Shown: positions 1-9,221, counted from the stretch's first letter. The stretch is DNA of 53,123 bases from an uncultured Pelagibacteraceae bacterium (GCA_902580505.1 CACHLB010000007.1:1-53123); one strand, 5' to 3'. Notes: a model not told the origin generated them from the letters alone. Made by a program: numbers and translations.

Positions 1-410
1 GATCCATGGGTCACGGCGAGAAAATTATTCTTGCTGATGCTAATTTTCCCGCAAATTCTATGAATAAAAACGTAATTCGATTGGATGGGGTAGACATTAA
101 AAGTGCAGCAAATGCAATTTTATCTGTTTTTCCATTAGATAGTTTTACCGTATCACAAGGGGGCTCACCTGCACTTAGAATGGAAGTAGATGATAAACCA
201 GACGAACTAACTGAAACCCATAAAGAATTTATTGAAGCAGTAAAAAATAATTCTGGTCCCCATTGGAAAGTTGGATCAATTTCAAGACAAAATTTTTATG
301 AAGAAGCAAAAAAAGCATATTGTATTGTAACCACTACAGATGCCCGACCTTTTGGATGTTTTATTATTACTAAAGGAGTTATTCTTCCTGATGGTAAAGT
401 CTGGTCTTAG
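1..410 (+). CDS. fucU: FucU/RbsD-family sugar mutarotase, 5' end outside window
   Basis: This is a mutarotase of the RbsD/FucU family, which interconverts the alpha and beta anomers of sugars such as L-fucose or D-ribose so that the downstream kinase or isomerase gets its preferred form. The family motif GHGEKIILADANFP lies right at the left edge. The tail FYEEAKKAYCIVTT...GCFIITKGVILPDG matches the usual C-terminus. E. coli FucU has about 19 residues before the GHG motif, so the open frame at bases 3-5 probably continues upstream and the true start is outside the window; the ATG at 6 is likely internal. The gene ends four bases before the kinase fragment at 415, suggesting one operon. Which sugar it acts on cannot be told from the sequence. 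Confidence 0.85.
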   Translation, partial: SMGHGEKIILADANFPANSMNKNVIRLDGVDIKSAANAILSVFPLDSFTVSQGGSPALRMEVDDKPDELTETHKEFIEAVKNNSGPHWKVGSISRQNFYEEAKKAYCIVTTTDARPFGCFIITKGVILPDGKVWS

Positions 411-414
411 TTAA

Positions 415-762
415 ATGAAATCTATATGTGTACTTGGAGTATTTGTTGCAGATCTATGTTTTATCGGTGAAAAAATTCCTGAAGTTGGTCAAACTATTTT
501 AGGAACAAAACACTTAATAGGACCTGGTGGAAAAGGATCTAACCAAGCAATTGCTGCAGCAAGACTTGGCGGAAACATAAGTTTTATTACAAAAATAGGT
601 GATGATAATAATGCTGAAATGGCACTAAATTTATATAAATCCTCTGGAGTAAATACCGATTATATTATTAAAGACAAAAATCACTCAACTGGTGTTGCTG
701 GTATTATGATTAATGCTAATACAGGTGATAATGCAATAAACATTATACCAGGCGCTGCATAA
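415..762 (+). pseudogene. Ribokinase-like PfkB sugar kinase, N-terminal fragment only
   Basis: The 115 residues match the N-terminal third of a PfkB-family kinase such as ribokinase (about 300 residues). The start MKSICVLGVFVADL and the substrate-binding GPGGKGSNQAIAAARLGG motif are intact, followed by FITKIGDDNNAEMA and STGVAGIMINANTG. The reading stops just after NIIPGAA, where ribokinases normally continue with GAN and about 190 more residues. The catalytic GAGD motif and the ATP-binding region are therefore missing and the product should be inactive. The stop arises where the sequence runs into a gene on the other strand (about 750-760). Pairing with fucU suggests a sugar import and phosphorylation operon before the break. 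Confidence 0.85.
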
Positions 763-1538
763 ATATCACCTTTTTTAAGCCTATTTTTTAAATCTTTAAA
801 GTTAACAACTGCAGCTCTACTCATTAGTATAAAAAGTGAGTTTGATTTCATAAGATTGAGTAATTTTTTATCAATCAGTCCTTTGTTTTTTGTAGTAATT
901 GCAGCGAGCACATAAATAACTTCACATTCTTTAAACATTTTTTTTAAAGTAATTGGTTTAAATCCTTGATTAATAATTTTTTTGTTTGGTATCCAAGGAT
1001 CATAGATATTTATTTTGCTCGAAAATGGTTTTAATAATGGAACCAAAGCTTTTCCTAGGTCTCCAAATCCCAATAATCCAATTCTTTTGTCTGATAACAA
1101 TGAAGACTTAAGATTTCCATCTAATCCGTACTTTTCCTTTTTATTAATGAAATCCTGATTTGCTCCATGAATATTTCTAAGAAGAGAGAGTGTAAATCCA
1201 AGTGCAATTTCTGCGACTGGTTTCGAGAAAACGGGTGAAGTTGCAATAACATGAATGCCTTTATCAAAGCAATAATTATAATCCATATTATCTAGAAAGT
1301 TACTTTCAACGTTTATTACTGCTTTCAACTTTTTTGCTTTCATTAACAAAAATTTAGGAAGATCAGGCTGTCCAATTATAAATTTCGCTTTATGAATATT
1401 ATTAATATAAAATTTTTGTTTATTTGTTTTTGGTGCGAAAATAAGCTTAAATTTATTTTTTAACTCATTTAATTTTGGTTTTGAAAAAATAAGCTCCATA
1501 GTTCTTGGATACGGATCAACAATTGCAATATCTTTCAT
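756..1538 (-). pseudogene. D-2-hydroxyacid dehydrogenase, truncated at 3' end
   Basis: This is a D-isomer-specific 2-hydroxyacid dehydrogenase, NAD-dependent. The substrate domain is N-terminal, the nucleotide motif GLLGFGDLG lies near residues 154-162, and the active-site Arg is in SRAAVV (R241). After GDIYAA (residues 258-262) the family normally continues into a Glu-bearing segment (DVF.EEP) and a His-bearing one (SPH.AG). Both are absent. The open frame instead runs on to 681 as antisense of the ribokinase fragment, giving a 285-residue chimera with a meaningless tail. Two of the three catalytic residues are lost, so it should be inactive. It starts three bases after the stop of the upstream Gfo/Idh gene and was probably the last gene of that leftward operon. 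Confidence 0.8.
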
Positions 1539-1541
1539 GAT

Positions 1542-2696
1542 CTATAAGAGAATTTTTTTTACTTCTTCTTCCGTAAATCTTTTTGGCTTTTCACAATTAG
1601 TTTTTATTTTTTGAGGTACTCCAGTTGTTGCAGCTTTCATAGTAGACTCAATTATATCTAAAACATGAAGAGATAGCTCTCCAGAACATCGATGTTTTTT
1701 CTTTTTTTCGATTGAATATAACATCTCAGACATTCCAACACTTCTATAGTTTGCATTTGTTGGTGACTCATTAGATCTACCGCTGGCAGATGTAATATTT
1801 ATTTTTCCTAAATGCATTTTATCAGTTTTATGTTCACCCCAACGACCACCCTCTGTAACAGAAATATAAACAGATCCACCAAACATATTCGGATCAGGAA
1901 CGATAATTGATCCTTTAGTTCCATAAAGTTCCATATGATTTCTTTGATGATTAATAACATCAAAGGATAGAGTAACTTGAATAATTGCTTCATTATGAAA
2001 TTGAATTGTTGCTAAATAAGTAGTTGGTGTTTCAACCTTAAATGTTTTTCCTTTATTTGGACCTGCTCTATAATTTCTTCTTTTAAAAGCCGTTAATGTT
2101 CTTCCTTGTACCTGTTTAGCTGGCCCTAAAAGATTAACAAGCGTTGTAAAAAAATAAGGACCCATATCTATTACTGGACCTCCCTCTTTTTTATACCAAG
2201 ACTCTGGTTTAGGATGAAAGTTTTCAACACCAGGAAATGCAAAGATTGCATTTCCAAGTTTGATTTGTCCAATCAAATCAGAGTCAATTAATTCCTTTGC
2301 TTTTTGTCCACCTCCTCCAAGAAAAGTATCCGGCGCATTACCAATGTATAATTTTTTTTGTTTTGCCAAAGCCACTAGCTCTTTTCCTTTTTGAAAGTAT
2401 GTTGCTAATGGTTTTTCTGAATAAACATGCTTACCTGCATTTAATACTTTTTTTGATACAGAATAATGTGATTGAGGAATTGTTAAATTTAAAATTACCT
2501 CAATATCTTTATTTTTTAGTATTTCATTAACAGTCATTGATTTGATGTTGTATAATTTCGCACATTTTTCAGCTGCTTTTTGATTAATATCTGCACAAGC
2601 AACGATTTTGAAATTATTAAAATATTGGTGTCCCCTAAAATATGTTTCTGCGATATGGCCACATCCTATGAGACCAACCTTAAAAACTTTATTCAT
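1542..2696 (-). CDS. Gfo/Idh/MocA family NAD(P)-dependent oxidoreductase
   Basis: A 384-residue Gfo/Idh/MocA oxidoreductase. These enzymes oxidise or reduce a hydroxyl of sugars, cyclitols or their derivatives with NAD(P). The N-terminal Rossmann motif is GLIGCGHIAE (residues 8-17) and the conserved Glu-Lys-Pro is at 94-96 (VYSEKPLA), with the Lys as the usual catalytic residue. The middle DMGPYFFTTLVNLLGP is the family's substrate-domain helix. It sits five bases downstream of iolD on the same strand, so a role on inositol or an inosose isomer is likely, but the substrate cannot be assigned. It is not the best iolG candidate, which is the gene at 10378. Confidence 0.85.
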   Translation of the reverse strand: MNKVFKVGLIGCGHIAETYFRGHQYFNNFKIVACADINQKAAEKCAKLYNIKSMTVNEILKNKDIEVILNLTIPQSHYSVSKKVLNAGKHVYSEKPLATYFQKGKELVALAKQKKLYIGNAPDTFLGGGGQKAKELIDSDLIGQIKLGNAIFAFPGVENFHPKPESWYKKEGGPVIDMGPYFFTTLVNLLGPAKQVQGRTLTAFKRRNYRAGPNKGKTFKVETPTTYLATIQFHNEAIIQVTLSFDVINHQRNHMELYGTKGSIIVPDPNMFGGSVYISVTEGGRWGEHKTDKMHLGKINITSASGRSNESPTNANYRSVGMSEMLYSIEKKKKHRCSGELSLHVLDIIESTMKAATTGVPQKIKTNCEKPKRFTEEEVKKILL

Positions 2697-2701
2697 GAAT
2701 T

Positions 2702-4546
2702 TTAGACACCTTGTCTTTGCTTTGATTTTCCTTCTTTATGAAGTTTTAATGCCTCTTCATTTTCTTTTGTTGATGGCATTTCTAAAGTAGGACTTTCCCA
2801 GTAAGCAGAACCTTCTAGCCACTCATAAGAATGAGTTTTTATTGAAATTAAATAAGTCACATCAGATTTTTTAGCTCTTTTAAATGCTTCTTCTAATTCA
2901 GAAATAGATGATACCTCCTCAGATTTTGCACCCATACTCTCTGCATGTTTAGCAAAATTAACAGGTACAAGATTTGGAGCTTTTGAACTATTAAATAGAC
3001 AATTAAATTCTTTGCCACCTTTAAATAATTGTAGCCTATTAATAACGGCATGACCTCCATTATCACATAAAACTATTATTAATTTATTATTTGTTATAAC
3101 TGATGAATAAATATCTGAATTAAAAAGCAAATAAGATCCATCTCCTACAAAAGCTATTACTTCTTTATCTGGGTTTGCCATTTTAACTCCTAATGCACCA
3201 GAAATTTCATAACTCATACAGCTAAAACCCCATTCGGTTTCATGTGTATTTAATTCTTTTGGCCTCCAAATTTGTACAACTTCTCCGACCAATCCACCTG
3301 CTGCAGTAACAGCAATGTCTGTTGGATCTGAATTACGATATATTGCTCCTACAGCGTGTGCATAACTAGGTAGTTCTTGATTAGTTGGACCGCTTTCTTT
3401 ATCTACATAATCATTCCAATTTTTTAATTCATCTCTTGATTTTTTATGCCATTCATCAGGTGCTTTCCAATCTCCCAAAGCATTTGATAGCTCTTGTAAG
3501 CTTACTTTTGCATCACCTATTACTGATTGCGCCAAATGTTTGCTAGCATCAAATCTAGAGACATTAACACTAACAAGTGAAAAGTCTGGGTTCTCAAAAT
3601 TTGCCCACGAACCAGTTGTGAAATCAGCTAACTTTGTTCCAACAGCAATAGCTAGGTCAGTTTGTTTTGCTAAATTATTTGCTGCTTTGCCACCAAGACC
3701 ACCTATTGGACCTAAAAAATGAGAGTGATCTCTCTTCATAGTAGAGTAACCCATAACTGTTTGTGTAACTGGTATATTGTGTTTAATTGCAAAATTACCT
3801 AGATCTTCCATTGCATCAGAGTAGAAAACCCCTCCACCTGAAATCAATAAAGGATTTTTAGATTTTTTAATTTGCTCAGCTGCTTGTTTTATTTGAAAAT
3901 CATCAGGTCTTGGTCGTCTAATATTATGAACTCTCTCTTTAAAAAATTCCTCAGGATATTCATATGTTTCACCTTGGACATCTTGTGATAATGATAAGCA
4001 AGCTGGTCCGCAATCTGCTGGATCTAACATTGTTTGGATTGCTTGAGGTAATGTTTGTAAGATTTGTTCAGGTCTTGTAATTCTATCAAAATATTTTGTT
4101 ACTGGTTTGAATGCATCATTCTGAGTAATGCCAGGATTATTAAAATGCTCAACTTGTTGTAGAACCGGGTCAGGCATTCTGTTTGCATATGTATCTCCAG
4201 GTAAAAATAAAATTGGAAGTCTATTGCTCATAGCAACTGCCGAGGCTGTAACCATATTTGTAGATCCTGGTCCAACTGAACTAGTTGCAACAAAAAATTG
4301 TTTTCTTCTTTTAGCTCTAGCATATGCTATTCCAGTCAGAGCCATATTTTGCTCATGATGCCCTCTATAAGTTGGTAATTTATCTTGATTTTCTTGTAGA
4401 GCTTGTCCTAAACAAGCAACATTGCCATGTCCAAAAATACCAAAAGCTCCAGCAAATAACTGCTCTTTTTTACCATCTATTAAAATTTTTTGAGCAATAA
4501 GATGTTTTATTATTGCATGTGCACAAGTGAGCTTTATTTTTTTCAT
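2702..4546 (-). CDS. iolD: 3D-(3,5/4)-trihydroxycyclohexane-1,2-dione hydrolase (IolD)
   Basis: IolD is a thiamine-diphosphate enzyme that opens the ring of trihydroxycyclohexane-1,2-dione to give 5-deoxyglucuronate, step three of myo-inositol breakdown. At 614 residues it has the normal family length. The ThDP-activating Glu is E65 in YRGHHEQNMA, the SSVGPGSTNMVTA segment (89-101) is typical of IolD, and the metal/ThDP motif is GDGSYLLFNSD (468-478) with Asn near 496. An ordinary acetolactate synthase lacks the long RGHHEQNMA and GPGSTNMVTA signatures. It is divergent from the aldehyde dehydrogenase across 52 bases and heads a leftward operon with the Gfo/Idh gene. Confidence 0.92.
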   Translation of the reverse strand: MKKIKLTCAHAIIKHLIAQKILIDGKKEQLFAGAFGIFGHGNVACLGQALQENQDKLPTYRGHHEQNMALTGIAYARAKRRKQFFVATSSVGPGSTNMVTASAVAMSNRLPILFLPGDTYANRMPDPVLQQVEHFNNPGITQNDAFKPVTKYFDRITRPEQILQTLPQAIQTMLDPADCGPACLSLSQDVQGETYEYPEEFFKERVHNIRRPRPDDFQIKQAAEQIKKSKNPLLISGGGVFYSDAMEDLGNFAIKHNIPVTQTVMGYSTMKRDHSHFLGPIGGLGGKAANNLAKQTDLAIAVGTKLADFTTGSWANFENPDFSLVSVNVSRFDASKHLAQSVIGDAKVSLQELSNALGDWKAPDEWHKKSRDELKNWNDYVDKESGPTNQELPSYAHAVGAIYRNSDPTDIAVTAAGGLVGEVVQIWRPKELNTHETEWGFSCMSYEISGALGVKMANPDKEVIAFVGDGSYLLFNSDIYSSVITNNKLIIVLCDNGGHAVINRLQLFKGGKEFNCLFNSSKAPNLVPVNFAKHAESMGAKSEEVSSISELEEAFKRAKKSDVTYLISIKTHSYEWLEGSAYWESPTLEMPSTKENEEALKLHKEGKSKQRQGV

Positions 4547-4598
4547 TATTCTATATATAAATCTTTAACTTTTAACAATTAAACACAATTTAAAAAAT

Positions 4599-6041
4599 AT
4601 GTATAGCAATTTTGGTCAATTCATTGATGGTCAGTGGCAACAAGCAGAAAAAAAAGAAACTTATAAAGTTATCAATCCAGCAACAGAAGAAGTTTTAGGA
4701 GAAGCATCAAAAGCGTCCTCTGTTGACGTTCAAAAAGCATTAAAATCAGCAGAGAAAGGACTCGAAACTTGGAAAAATACCACTCCATGGCAGAGGTCTT
4801 ATGTAATAAGAAAAATTGCAGATTTGATGCGTGAAAGAAAAGATGTATTGGCTAAATGGCTTACACTTGAAGTTGGAAAACCTCTTAAAGAAGCAATTGG
4901 AGAAGTTGGTGGTGGAGCAGATATATTTGAATGGAATGCAGAAGAAACTAAGAGAATTTATGGTGAAACATTACAAAGTAGATTTCCAGAAACAAGAGTT
5001 CATGTTTACTATCAGCCAGTAGGTGTTGTAGCAGCACTTGTGCCATGGAATTTTCCCATAGTTTTAGCATCTAGAAAAATTTCAACTGCACTGGCTGCTG
5101 GTTGTTCAGTTATTTGTAAACCAGATGTAATTACGCCTGGAGCAGTTATGGAACTTGTAAATATTTGTAAAGATGCTGGAGTACCTGATGGAGTAGTCAA
5201 TTTATTATCTGGAGACCCGGCTGAAATATCAAATGAATTACTTGAATCAGATATAATAAAAAAAGTTTCTATAACTGGCTCAACACGTGTTGGAAAATTA
5301 ATACTTAAAAAAGCTGCAGATAAAGTTCAAAGAGTTACAATGGAATTAAGTGGTCATTCTCCATTTATAGTATTTGACGATGTTGACATGAATAAAGTTG
5401 CAGATATGGCAATAACAGCAAAATTTCGAAACAATGGTCAAGTTTGTATATCCCCAAATAGGTTTTACATTCAAGAAACAAGAAAAGAAGAATTTGTAAA
5501 TGCTTTCGTTGATAGAGCAAAAAAATTAAAAATTGGAAATGGTATGGATGAAGGTACTGACTTAGGACCTTTAACAACAGCAAAACGTTTGGAGGAGATT
5601 GAAAAATTAGTTGAAACGACAAAGAGTGAAGGCGCAAAAGTTGTTTTAGGTGGGGGTAGACCTTCAGGATTTAATAAAGGTTATTATTTTGAACCAACCG
5701 TATTTGATGATGTGCAGGATAATTTTACAATTATGAAAGAAGAACCTTTTGGTCCCTTAGTGCCTGTTTTAACTTTCAAGGATTTTGACGAAGTAGTAGA
5801 GAGAGCAAATAATAATGACCTGGGACTTTGTAGCTATTTATATACAAACTCAATGGACAAAGCTAATAGAGCATCAGAAATGATGGAAACCGGTTGTGTA
5901 GCAGTAAATACAGCTGCAGTCGCAGTTGCTGAAGCTCCATTCGGTGGAATAAAACAAACCGGTTATGGTCGTGAAGGTGGATCTATGGCTATAAAAGATT
6001 ATCTTAATATAAAGTATACCCATATGGGTCTAAAAACCTGA
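4599..6041 (+). CDS. NAD(P)-dependent aldehyde dehydrogenase (succinate-semialdehyde type)
   Basis: A full-length (480 aa) aldehyde dehydrogenase. The catalytic Cys is C283 in NNGQVCISPNRF, the general base is E249 in MELSGHSPFIVFDD and the oxyanion Asn is N151 in VPWNFP. The ELSG.SPFIVFDD and C-terminal PFGGIKQTGYGREGG patterns place it with succinate- or glycolaldehyde-type enzymes. The CoA-acylating methylmalonate-semialdehyde dehydrogenase (IolA) usually ends the inositol pathway and carries different signatures. It starts the operon with the aldolase four bases downstream. That pairing suggests it oxidises an aldehyde made by the aldolase or the ring-cleavage product, but the true substrate is unknown. 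Confidence 0.88.
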   Translation: MYSNFGQFIDGQWQQAEKKETYKVINPATEEVLGEASKASSVDVQKALKSAEKGLETWKNTTPWQRSYVIRKIADLMRERKDVLAKWLTLEVGKPLKEAIGEVGGGADIFEWNAEETKRIYGETLQSRFPETRVHVYYQPVGVVAALVPWNFPIVLASRKISTALAAGCSVICKPDVITPGAVMELVNICKDAGVPDGVVNLLSGDPAEISNELLESDIIKKVSITGSTRVGKLILKKAADKVQRVTMELSGHSPFIVFDDVDMNKVADMAITAKFRNNGQVCISPNRFYIQETRKEEFVNAFVDRAKKLKIGNGMDEGTDLGPLTTAKRLEEIEKLVETTKSEGAKVVLGGGRPSGFNKGYYFEPTVFDDVQDNFTIMKEEPFGPLVPVLTFKDFDEVVERANNNDLGLCSYLYTNSMDKANRASEMMETGCVAVNTAAVAVAEAPFGGIKQTGYGREGGSMAIKDYLNIKYTHMGLKT

Positions 6042-6045
6042 GTAA

Positions 6046-6837
6046 ATGAGAAAAAATAAAGCCAAAGAAATAATTAAAAATGGCAAAGCTGTAATCAATG
6101 GTTGGTTACAAATTCCAAGTACTGTTTCGGCAGAAACAATGGCTCAACAAGGATGGGACTCATTAACAATTGATATGCAACACGGGCTCGTTGATTACTC
6201 GAATGCAATGCCAATGATGCAAGTGATTTCAGCGACTGAAGTCGTGCCTTTGGCAAGAGTTAATTGGAATGAACCTGGTCAAATTATGAAAATTTTAGAT
6301 GCTGGATGTTATGGAATAATTTGCCCAATGGTAAGTAATCGAAATGAGGCAGAAAGATTTGTTCAAGCATGTAAATATCCACCAGATGGATATAGAAGTT
6401 TCGGTCCAATGAGAGGGTTAATCTATGGAGGGCCTGATTATGGAGATCATGCAAACGATGAAATATTAAAAATGGCTATGATTGAAACTAAAGAAGCTTT
6501 AGAAAATCTTGATGAAATTATGAGTACCCCAGGCCTTGATGGTATCTATATAGGGCCTGCTGATTTAAGTTTGGCTATAGGAGAAAAGCCTGGTTTTGAC
6601 AAAGGTGAAGATACTAAAGCTTATTCAGAAATACTTAGAATATTAGAGCATGCAAAAAAAAACAATATATTTGCTGGAATTCATAACGGAAGCACTGACT
6701 ATGCAAAAAAAATGATTGAAAAAGGTTTTCAATTTGTAACAGTTGGAGCAGACTCCAGATTTATAAGTGCGGGTGCGAAAAATACAGTTGAAAATTTAAA
6801 AGGCACAGTGAAATCAGAATTATCTAAAGCCTATTAA
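6046..6837 (+). CDS. HpcH/HpaI-family class II 2-keto-3-deoxy acid aldolase
   Basis: A 263-residue metal-dependent aldolase of the HpcH/HpaI/RhmA family, which cleaves 4-hydroxy-2-oxo acids into pyruvate and an aldehyde. Visible signatures are IDMQHG with the base His46, PLARVNW with Arg71, metal ligands Glu147 (MAMIETKEALEN) and Asp173 (YIGPADLS), and DGYRSFGPMRG. The length matches the family. Its start follows the aldehyde dehydrogenase stop by four bases, so the two are almost surely co-translated. In an inositol-type cluster this is unusual, because the textbook aldolase (IolJ) belongs to the fructose-bisphosphate aldolase family and acts on a phosphorylated substrate. Confidence 0.9.
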   Translation: MRKNKAKEIIKNGKAVINGWLQIPSTVSAETMAQQGWDSLTIDMQHGLVDYSNAMPMMQVISATEVVPLARVNWNEPGQIMKILDAGCYGIICPMVSNRNEAERFVQACKYPPDGYRSFGPMRGLIYGGPDYGDHANDEILKMAMIETKEALENLDEIMSTPGLDGIYIGPADLSLAIGEKPGFDKGEDTKAYSEILRILEHAKKNNIFAGIHNGSTDYAKKMIEKGFQFVTVGADSRFISAGAKNTVENLKGTVKSELSKAY

Positions 6838-6861
6838 TAAATAAAGTATAAACTTTTACGT

Positions 6862-7821
6862 ATGAAAAAAATCTTAATAATAGGATCGATACATAATCAT
6901 GGTATTGATTTACTAAAAGGAAATAAAAAATTTGAGTTTGAAGTTGTAGACAATACAGATACAGAATTTTTGAAAGATAAAATAAAAGACTGTGATGGAA
7001 TAAGTATTAGAACATCTAAATTGTCAAAAGAAATTATAGACTCAGCTAAGAATTTAAAAGTGATATCTAGACATGGTGTAGGCTATGACAATATAGATCT
7101 TAAAGCAACCAAGCAAAACAATATCACATTAGCAATAACAGCTACAGCAAATGCTCAAGCTGTAGCAGAACATGTTTTATTCATGCTATTCAGTATTGCA
7201 AAAAGAAATAATATGTACAACGAGACTGTAAAAGCTGGAAAGTTCAGTGATAGAACTAAGCTTCCTAAAACAATTGAGTTATGGAATAAAAGTATCTTAA
7301 TTGCAGGTTTTGGTCGTATTGGAAAATGCTTACTTAAAAAATGTAAGGGTTTAGAAATGAACATTTTTGTTTATGATCCTTTTGTCAGCGAAGAGGAAAT
7401 TAAAAAAGTTGGTGGCACTAAAATTAATGATTTAAATGAGAGTTTAAATAAAATGGATGCAATTTCAATTCATATGCCTTTAAACGAAAATACAAAACAT
7501 TTAATCAATTATGAAATGATAAAAAAAATGAAAAAAAATTGTATTTTAATTAATGCTGCAAGAGGTGGTATTATTAATGAGGAAGATCTTAATAAGGCTT
7601 TAAATGAAAATTTAATTTTTGGTGCAGGGCTTGATGTTTTTGAAAAGGAGCCTCCATCTTTAGATAATCCATTGCTAAAAAATGAGAAAGCATTTTTAAG
7701 CCCTCATTCAGCGGTATTTACCGAAGAATGTTTGTCTAGAATGGGTATTGAAACAGTTCAAAATATTATTGATTTTTTTGATAATAAATTGGAAAAGTCA
7801 AAAATAGTAAAAATCTCATGA
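6862..7821 (+). CDS. D-2-hydroxyacid dehydrogenase (SerA/GhrB-like)
   Basis: An intact 319-residue NAD(P)-dependent 2-hydroxyacid dehydrogenase. The nucleotide motif is GFGRIG (149-154) and the catalytic triad is complete: Arg234 in NAARGGII, Glu263 in DVFEKEP and His282 in SPHSAV. It lacks the C-terminal ACT regulatory domain of many 3-phosphoglycerate dehydrogenases, so a catabolic role on a 2-keto or 2-hydroxy acid such as tartronate, glycerate or lactate is more likely than serine synthesis. It lies in the operon with the aldehyde dehydrogenase and aldolase (24-base gap) and overlaps the next gene by four bases (ATGA). Confidence 0.88.
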   Translation: MKKILIIGSIHNHGIDLLKGNKKFEFEVVDNTDTEFLKDKIKDCDGISIRTSKLSKEIIDSAKNLKVISRHGVGYDNIDLKATKQNNITLAITATANAQAVAEHVLFMLFSIAKRNNMYNETVKAGKFSDRTKLPKTIELWNKSILIAGFGRIGKCLLKKCKGLEMNIFVYDPFVSEEEIKKVGGTKINDLNESLNKMDAISIHMPLNENTKHLINYEMIKKMKKNCILINAARGGIINEEDLNKALNENLIFGAGLDVFEKEPPSLDNPLLKNEKAFLSPHSAVFTEECLSRMGIETVQNIIDFFDNKLEKSKIVKIS

Positions 7822-8318
7822 GCTTAAAATTAAAAAATTTTGGATTGTTAGAGTTTATTATCATTATATCAGCTGTTTATGTTGTAGGAATGTTGATTTG
7901 GACAGCGAGTACAAGGCCTGAAGTTGAAGCTCGTGCAAATTTAGTAAAAGAAAATCATAAAAAAGTTGTCGATTTTATTAATGGCGAAATTAATAATTGT
8001 GGAAATAATGATGAAGGGAAGATAACAGTTTGGGGTGATCCATGTAATGCTGAATGGATAGCTGAAAAGGTTGTTAATCACATAAATGATAATCTTAAAA
8101 TTGAAAATCCATTTTCAGATGACAATAAAGTTAAAACAGACCCTGACCCGAGAATAAAAGCAGAAGGAAAAGCTGGTCAGTCAGTAGAAATGGGTGTTAT
8201 TTTTATAATGTCATCAAATTTTCTAGCAGAACCAGGATCAGAATGGATTGTTGGTACTTGTTTTAAATCTCCATGTGTGGCTGCTGGTAATAATGAATTA
8301 ACTTCTTTATATAGATAG
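7818..8318 (+). CDS. Unknown membrane-anchored protein with pilin-like N-terminus
   Basis: A 166-residue protein I do not recognise. A hydrophobic segment at residues 11-30 (LLEFIIIISAVYVVGMLIW) carries a Glu near its start and is followed by a charged amphipathic stretch (ARANLVKENHKKVVDF). That layout resembles type IV pilin or pseudopilin N-terminal helices. The spacing is not canonical: Glu is three residues after Gly rather than five. The rest is predicted to lie outside the membrane and has two cysteine pairs, NNCG with DPCN and GTCF with SPCV, which could form disulfides. Its ATG overlaps the dehydrogenase stop, implying translational coupling, and it ends flush against convergent iolE. 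Confidence 0.6.
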   Translation: MSLKLKNFGLLEFIIIISAVYVVGMLIWTASTRPEVEARANLVKENHKKVVDFINGEINNCGNNDEGKITVWGDPCNAEWIAEKVVNHINDNLKIENPFSDDNKVKTDPDPRIKAEGKAGQSVEMGVIFIMSSNFLAEPGSEWIVGTCFKSPCVAAGNNELTSLYR

Positions 8319-9221
8319 CTAATTATTTTCAATTTCTAAATTTGCACTTTTTAAAGTTTCAATTAGATATTTGTATCCAATTTTAGCATATTCAAAAGGA
8401 TTTGCCTTTGCTGGATCTTGCTCCGCTTCTACAACTAACCATCCAGAATAATTTTGTTGTTTTAACAGTTCAAAAAAAGGTTTGTAATCAATGCAACCAT
8501 CTCCAGGAACAGTGAAGGCTCCTTCCAAAAAAGCCTGTCTAAAACTATAATCGTGATTTAACGAATTATCTAAAACATTTTTTCTCATATCTTTGCAATG
8601 TATATGAATTATTCTTTCTTTAAATTCTTTATAAATTTTCAAACTATCTCCTTTTGCAAATAACATGTGTCCAGTATCTAAAGTTAGTTTGACACTACCA
8701 TCTGTGTTTTCTAATAATCTTCTTGTATCTTCTTCACTTTCAATGCAAGTTCCCATATGATGATGGTAAGCAAGAGGCATGTCTTGATCTTCTAGATATT
8801 TTCCCATTTCTGAAATTTTTTTATAATATTTTTTAGACTCTTCTAAATCCATTCTAGGTCTTTTAGACAAATTTATATTTGGATCACCTTGAATAGAACC
8901 ATAAACTTCGGCAAAAACCATGCAGGGTGCTTTACAATCTTGAAATAGTTTCAATTGTTTTTGAATTTTTAATTTTTCCTCCTCAAAAGTATTTTTTCTT
9001 AAATTTGCTCCATACCAACCTGAGCATAATTTTAAATTATATTTATTTAATATAGGAATTAATTCTTTTGATGTTTTTGGAAATTTTCCACCAGACTCTA
9101 TTCCTTTAAATCCTGCTTCACTAGCTTCAGAAAGACATTGTTCAAGCGAAGTATCACCACCAAGCTCAGGCATGTCATCATTGCTCCAAGCTATTGGGGC
9201 TATACCTAATTTTACTGACAT
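8319..9221 (-). CDS. iolE: Myo-inosose-2 dehydratase (IolE)
   Basis: IolE dehydrates 2-keto-myo-inositol (scyllo-inosose) to 3D-(3,5/4)-trihydroxycyclohexane-1,2-dione, the substrate of IolD. At 300 residues it has the family length and the TIM-barrel fold of the xylose-isomerase-like superfamily. The opening GIAPIAWSNDDMPELGG is a hallmark of IolE. Later segments LTLDTGHMLFAKGD, HIHCKDMR and WLVVEAEQDP hold the metal-binding Asp, His and Glu expected for the family. It is read leftward, divergent by 26 bases from a Gfo/Idh gene. This supports inositol as the substrate of the whole island. Confidence 0.93.
   Translation of the reverse strand: MSVKLGIAPIAWSNDDMPELGGDTSLEQCLSEASEAGFKGIESGGKFPKTSKELIPILNKYNLKLCSGWYGANLRKNTFEEEKLKIQKQLKLFQDCKAPCMVFAEVYGSIQGDPNINLSKRPRMDLEESKKYYKKISEMGKYLEDQDMPLAYHHHMGTCIESEEDTRRLLENTDGSVKLTLDTGHMLFAKGDSLKIYKEFKERIIHIHCKDMRKNVLDNSLNHDYSFRQAFLEGAFTVPGDGCIDYKPFFELLKQQNYSGWLVVEAEQDPAKANPFEYAKIGYKYLIETLKSANLEIENN

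Noticed and set aside
681-755. Tail of the dehydrogenase frame read as a true C-terminus or novel fusion domain
   Set aside because: It is exactly the antisense of the ribokinase fragment and has no dehydrogenase features.
5012-5200. Reverse-strand frame within the aldehyde dehydrogenase
   Set aside because: It is a shadow of the real gene with no independent start signal or recognisable product.
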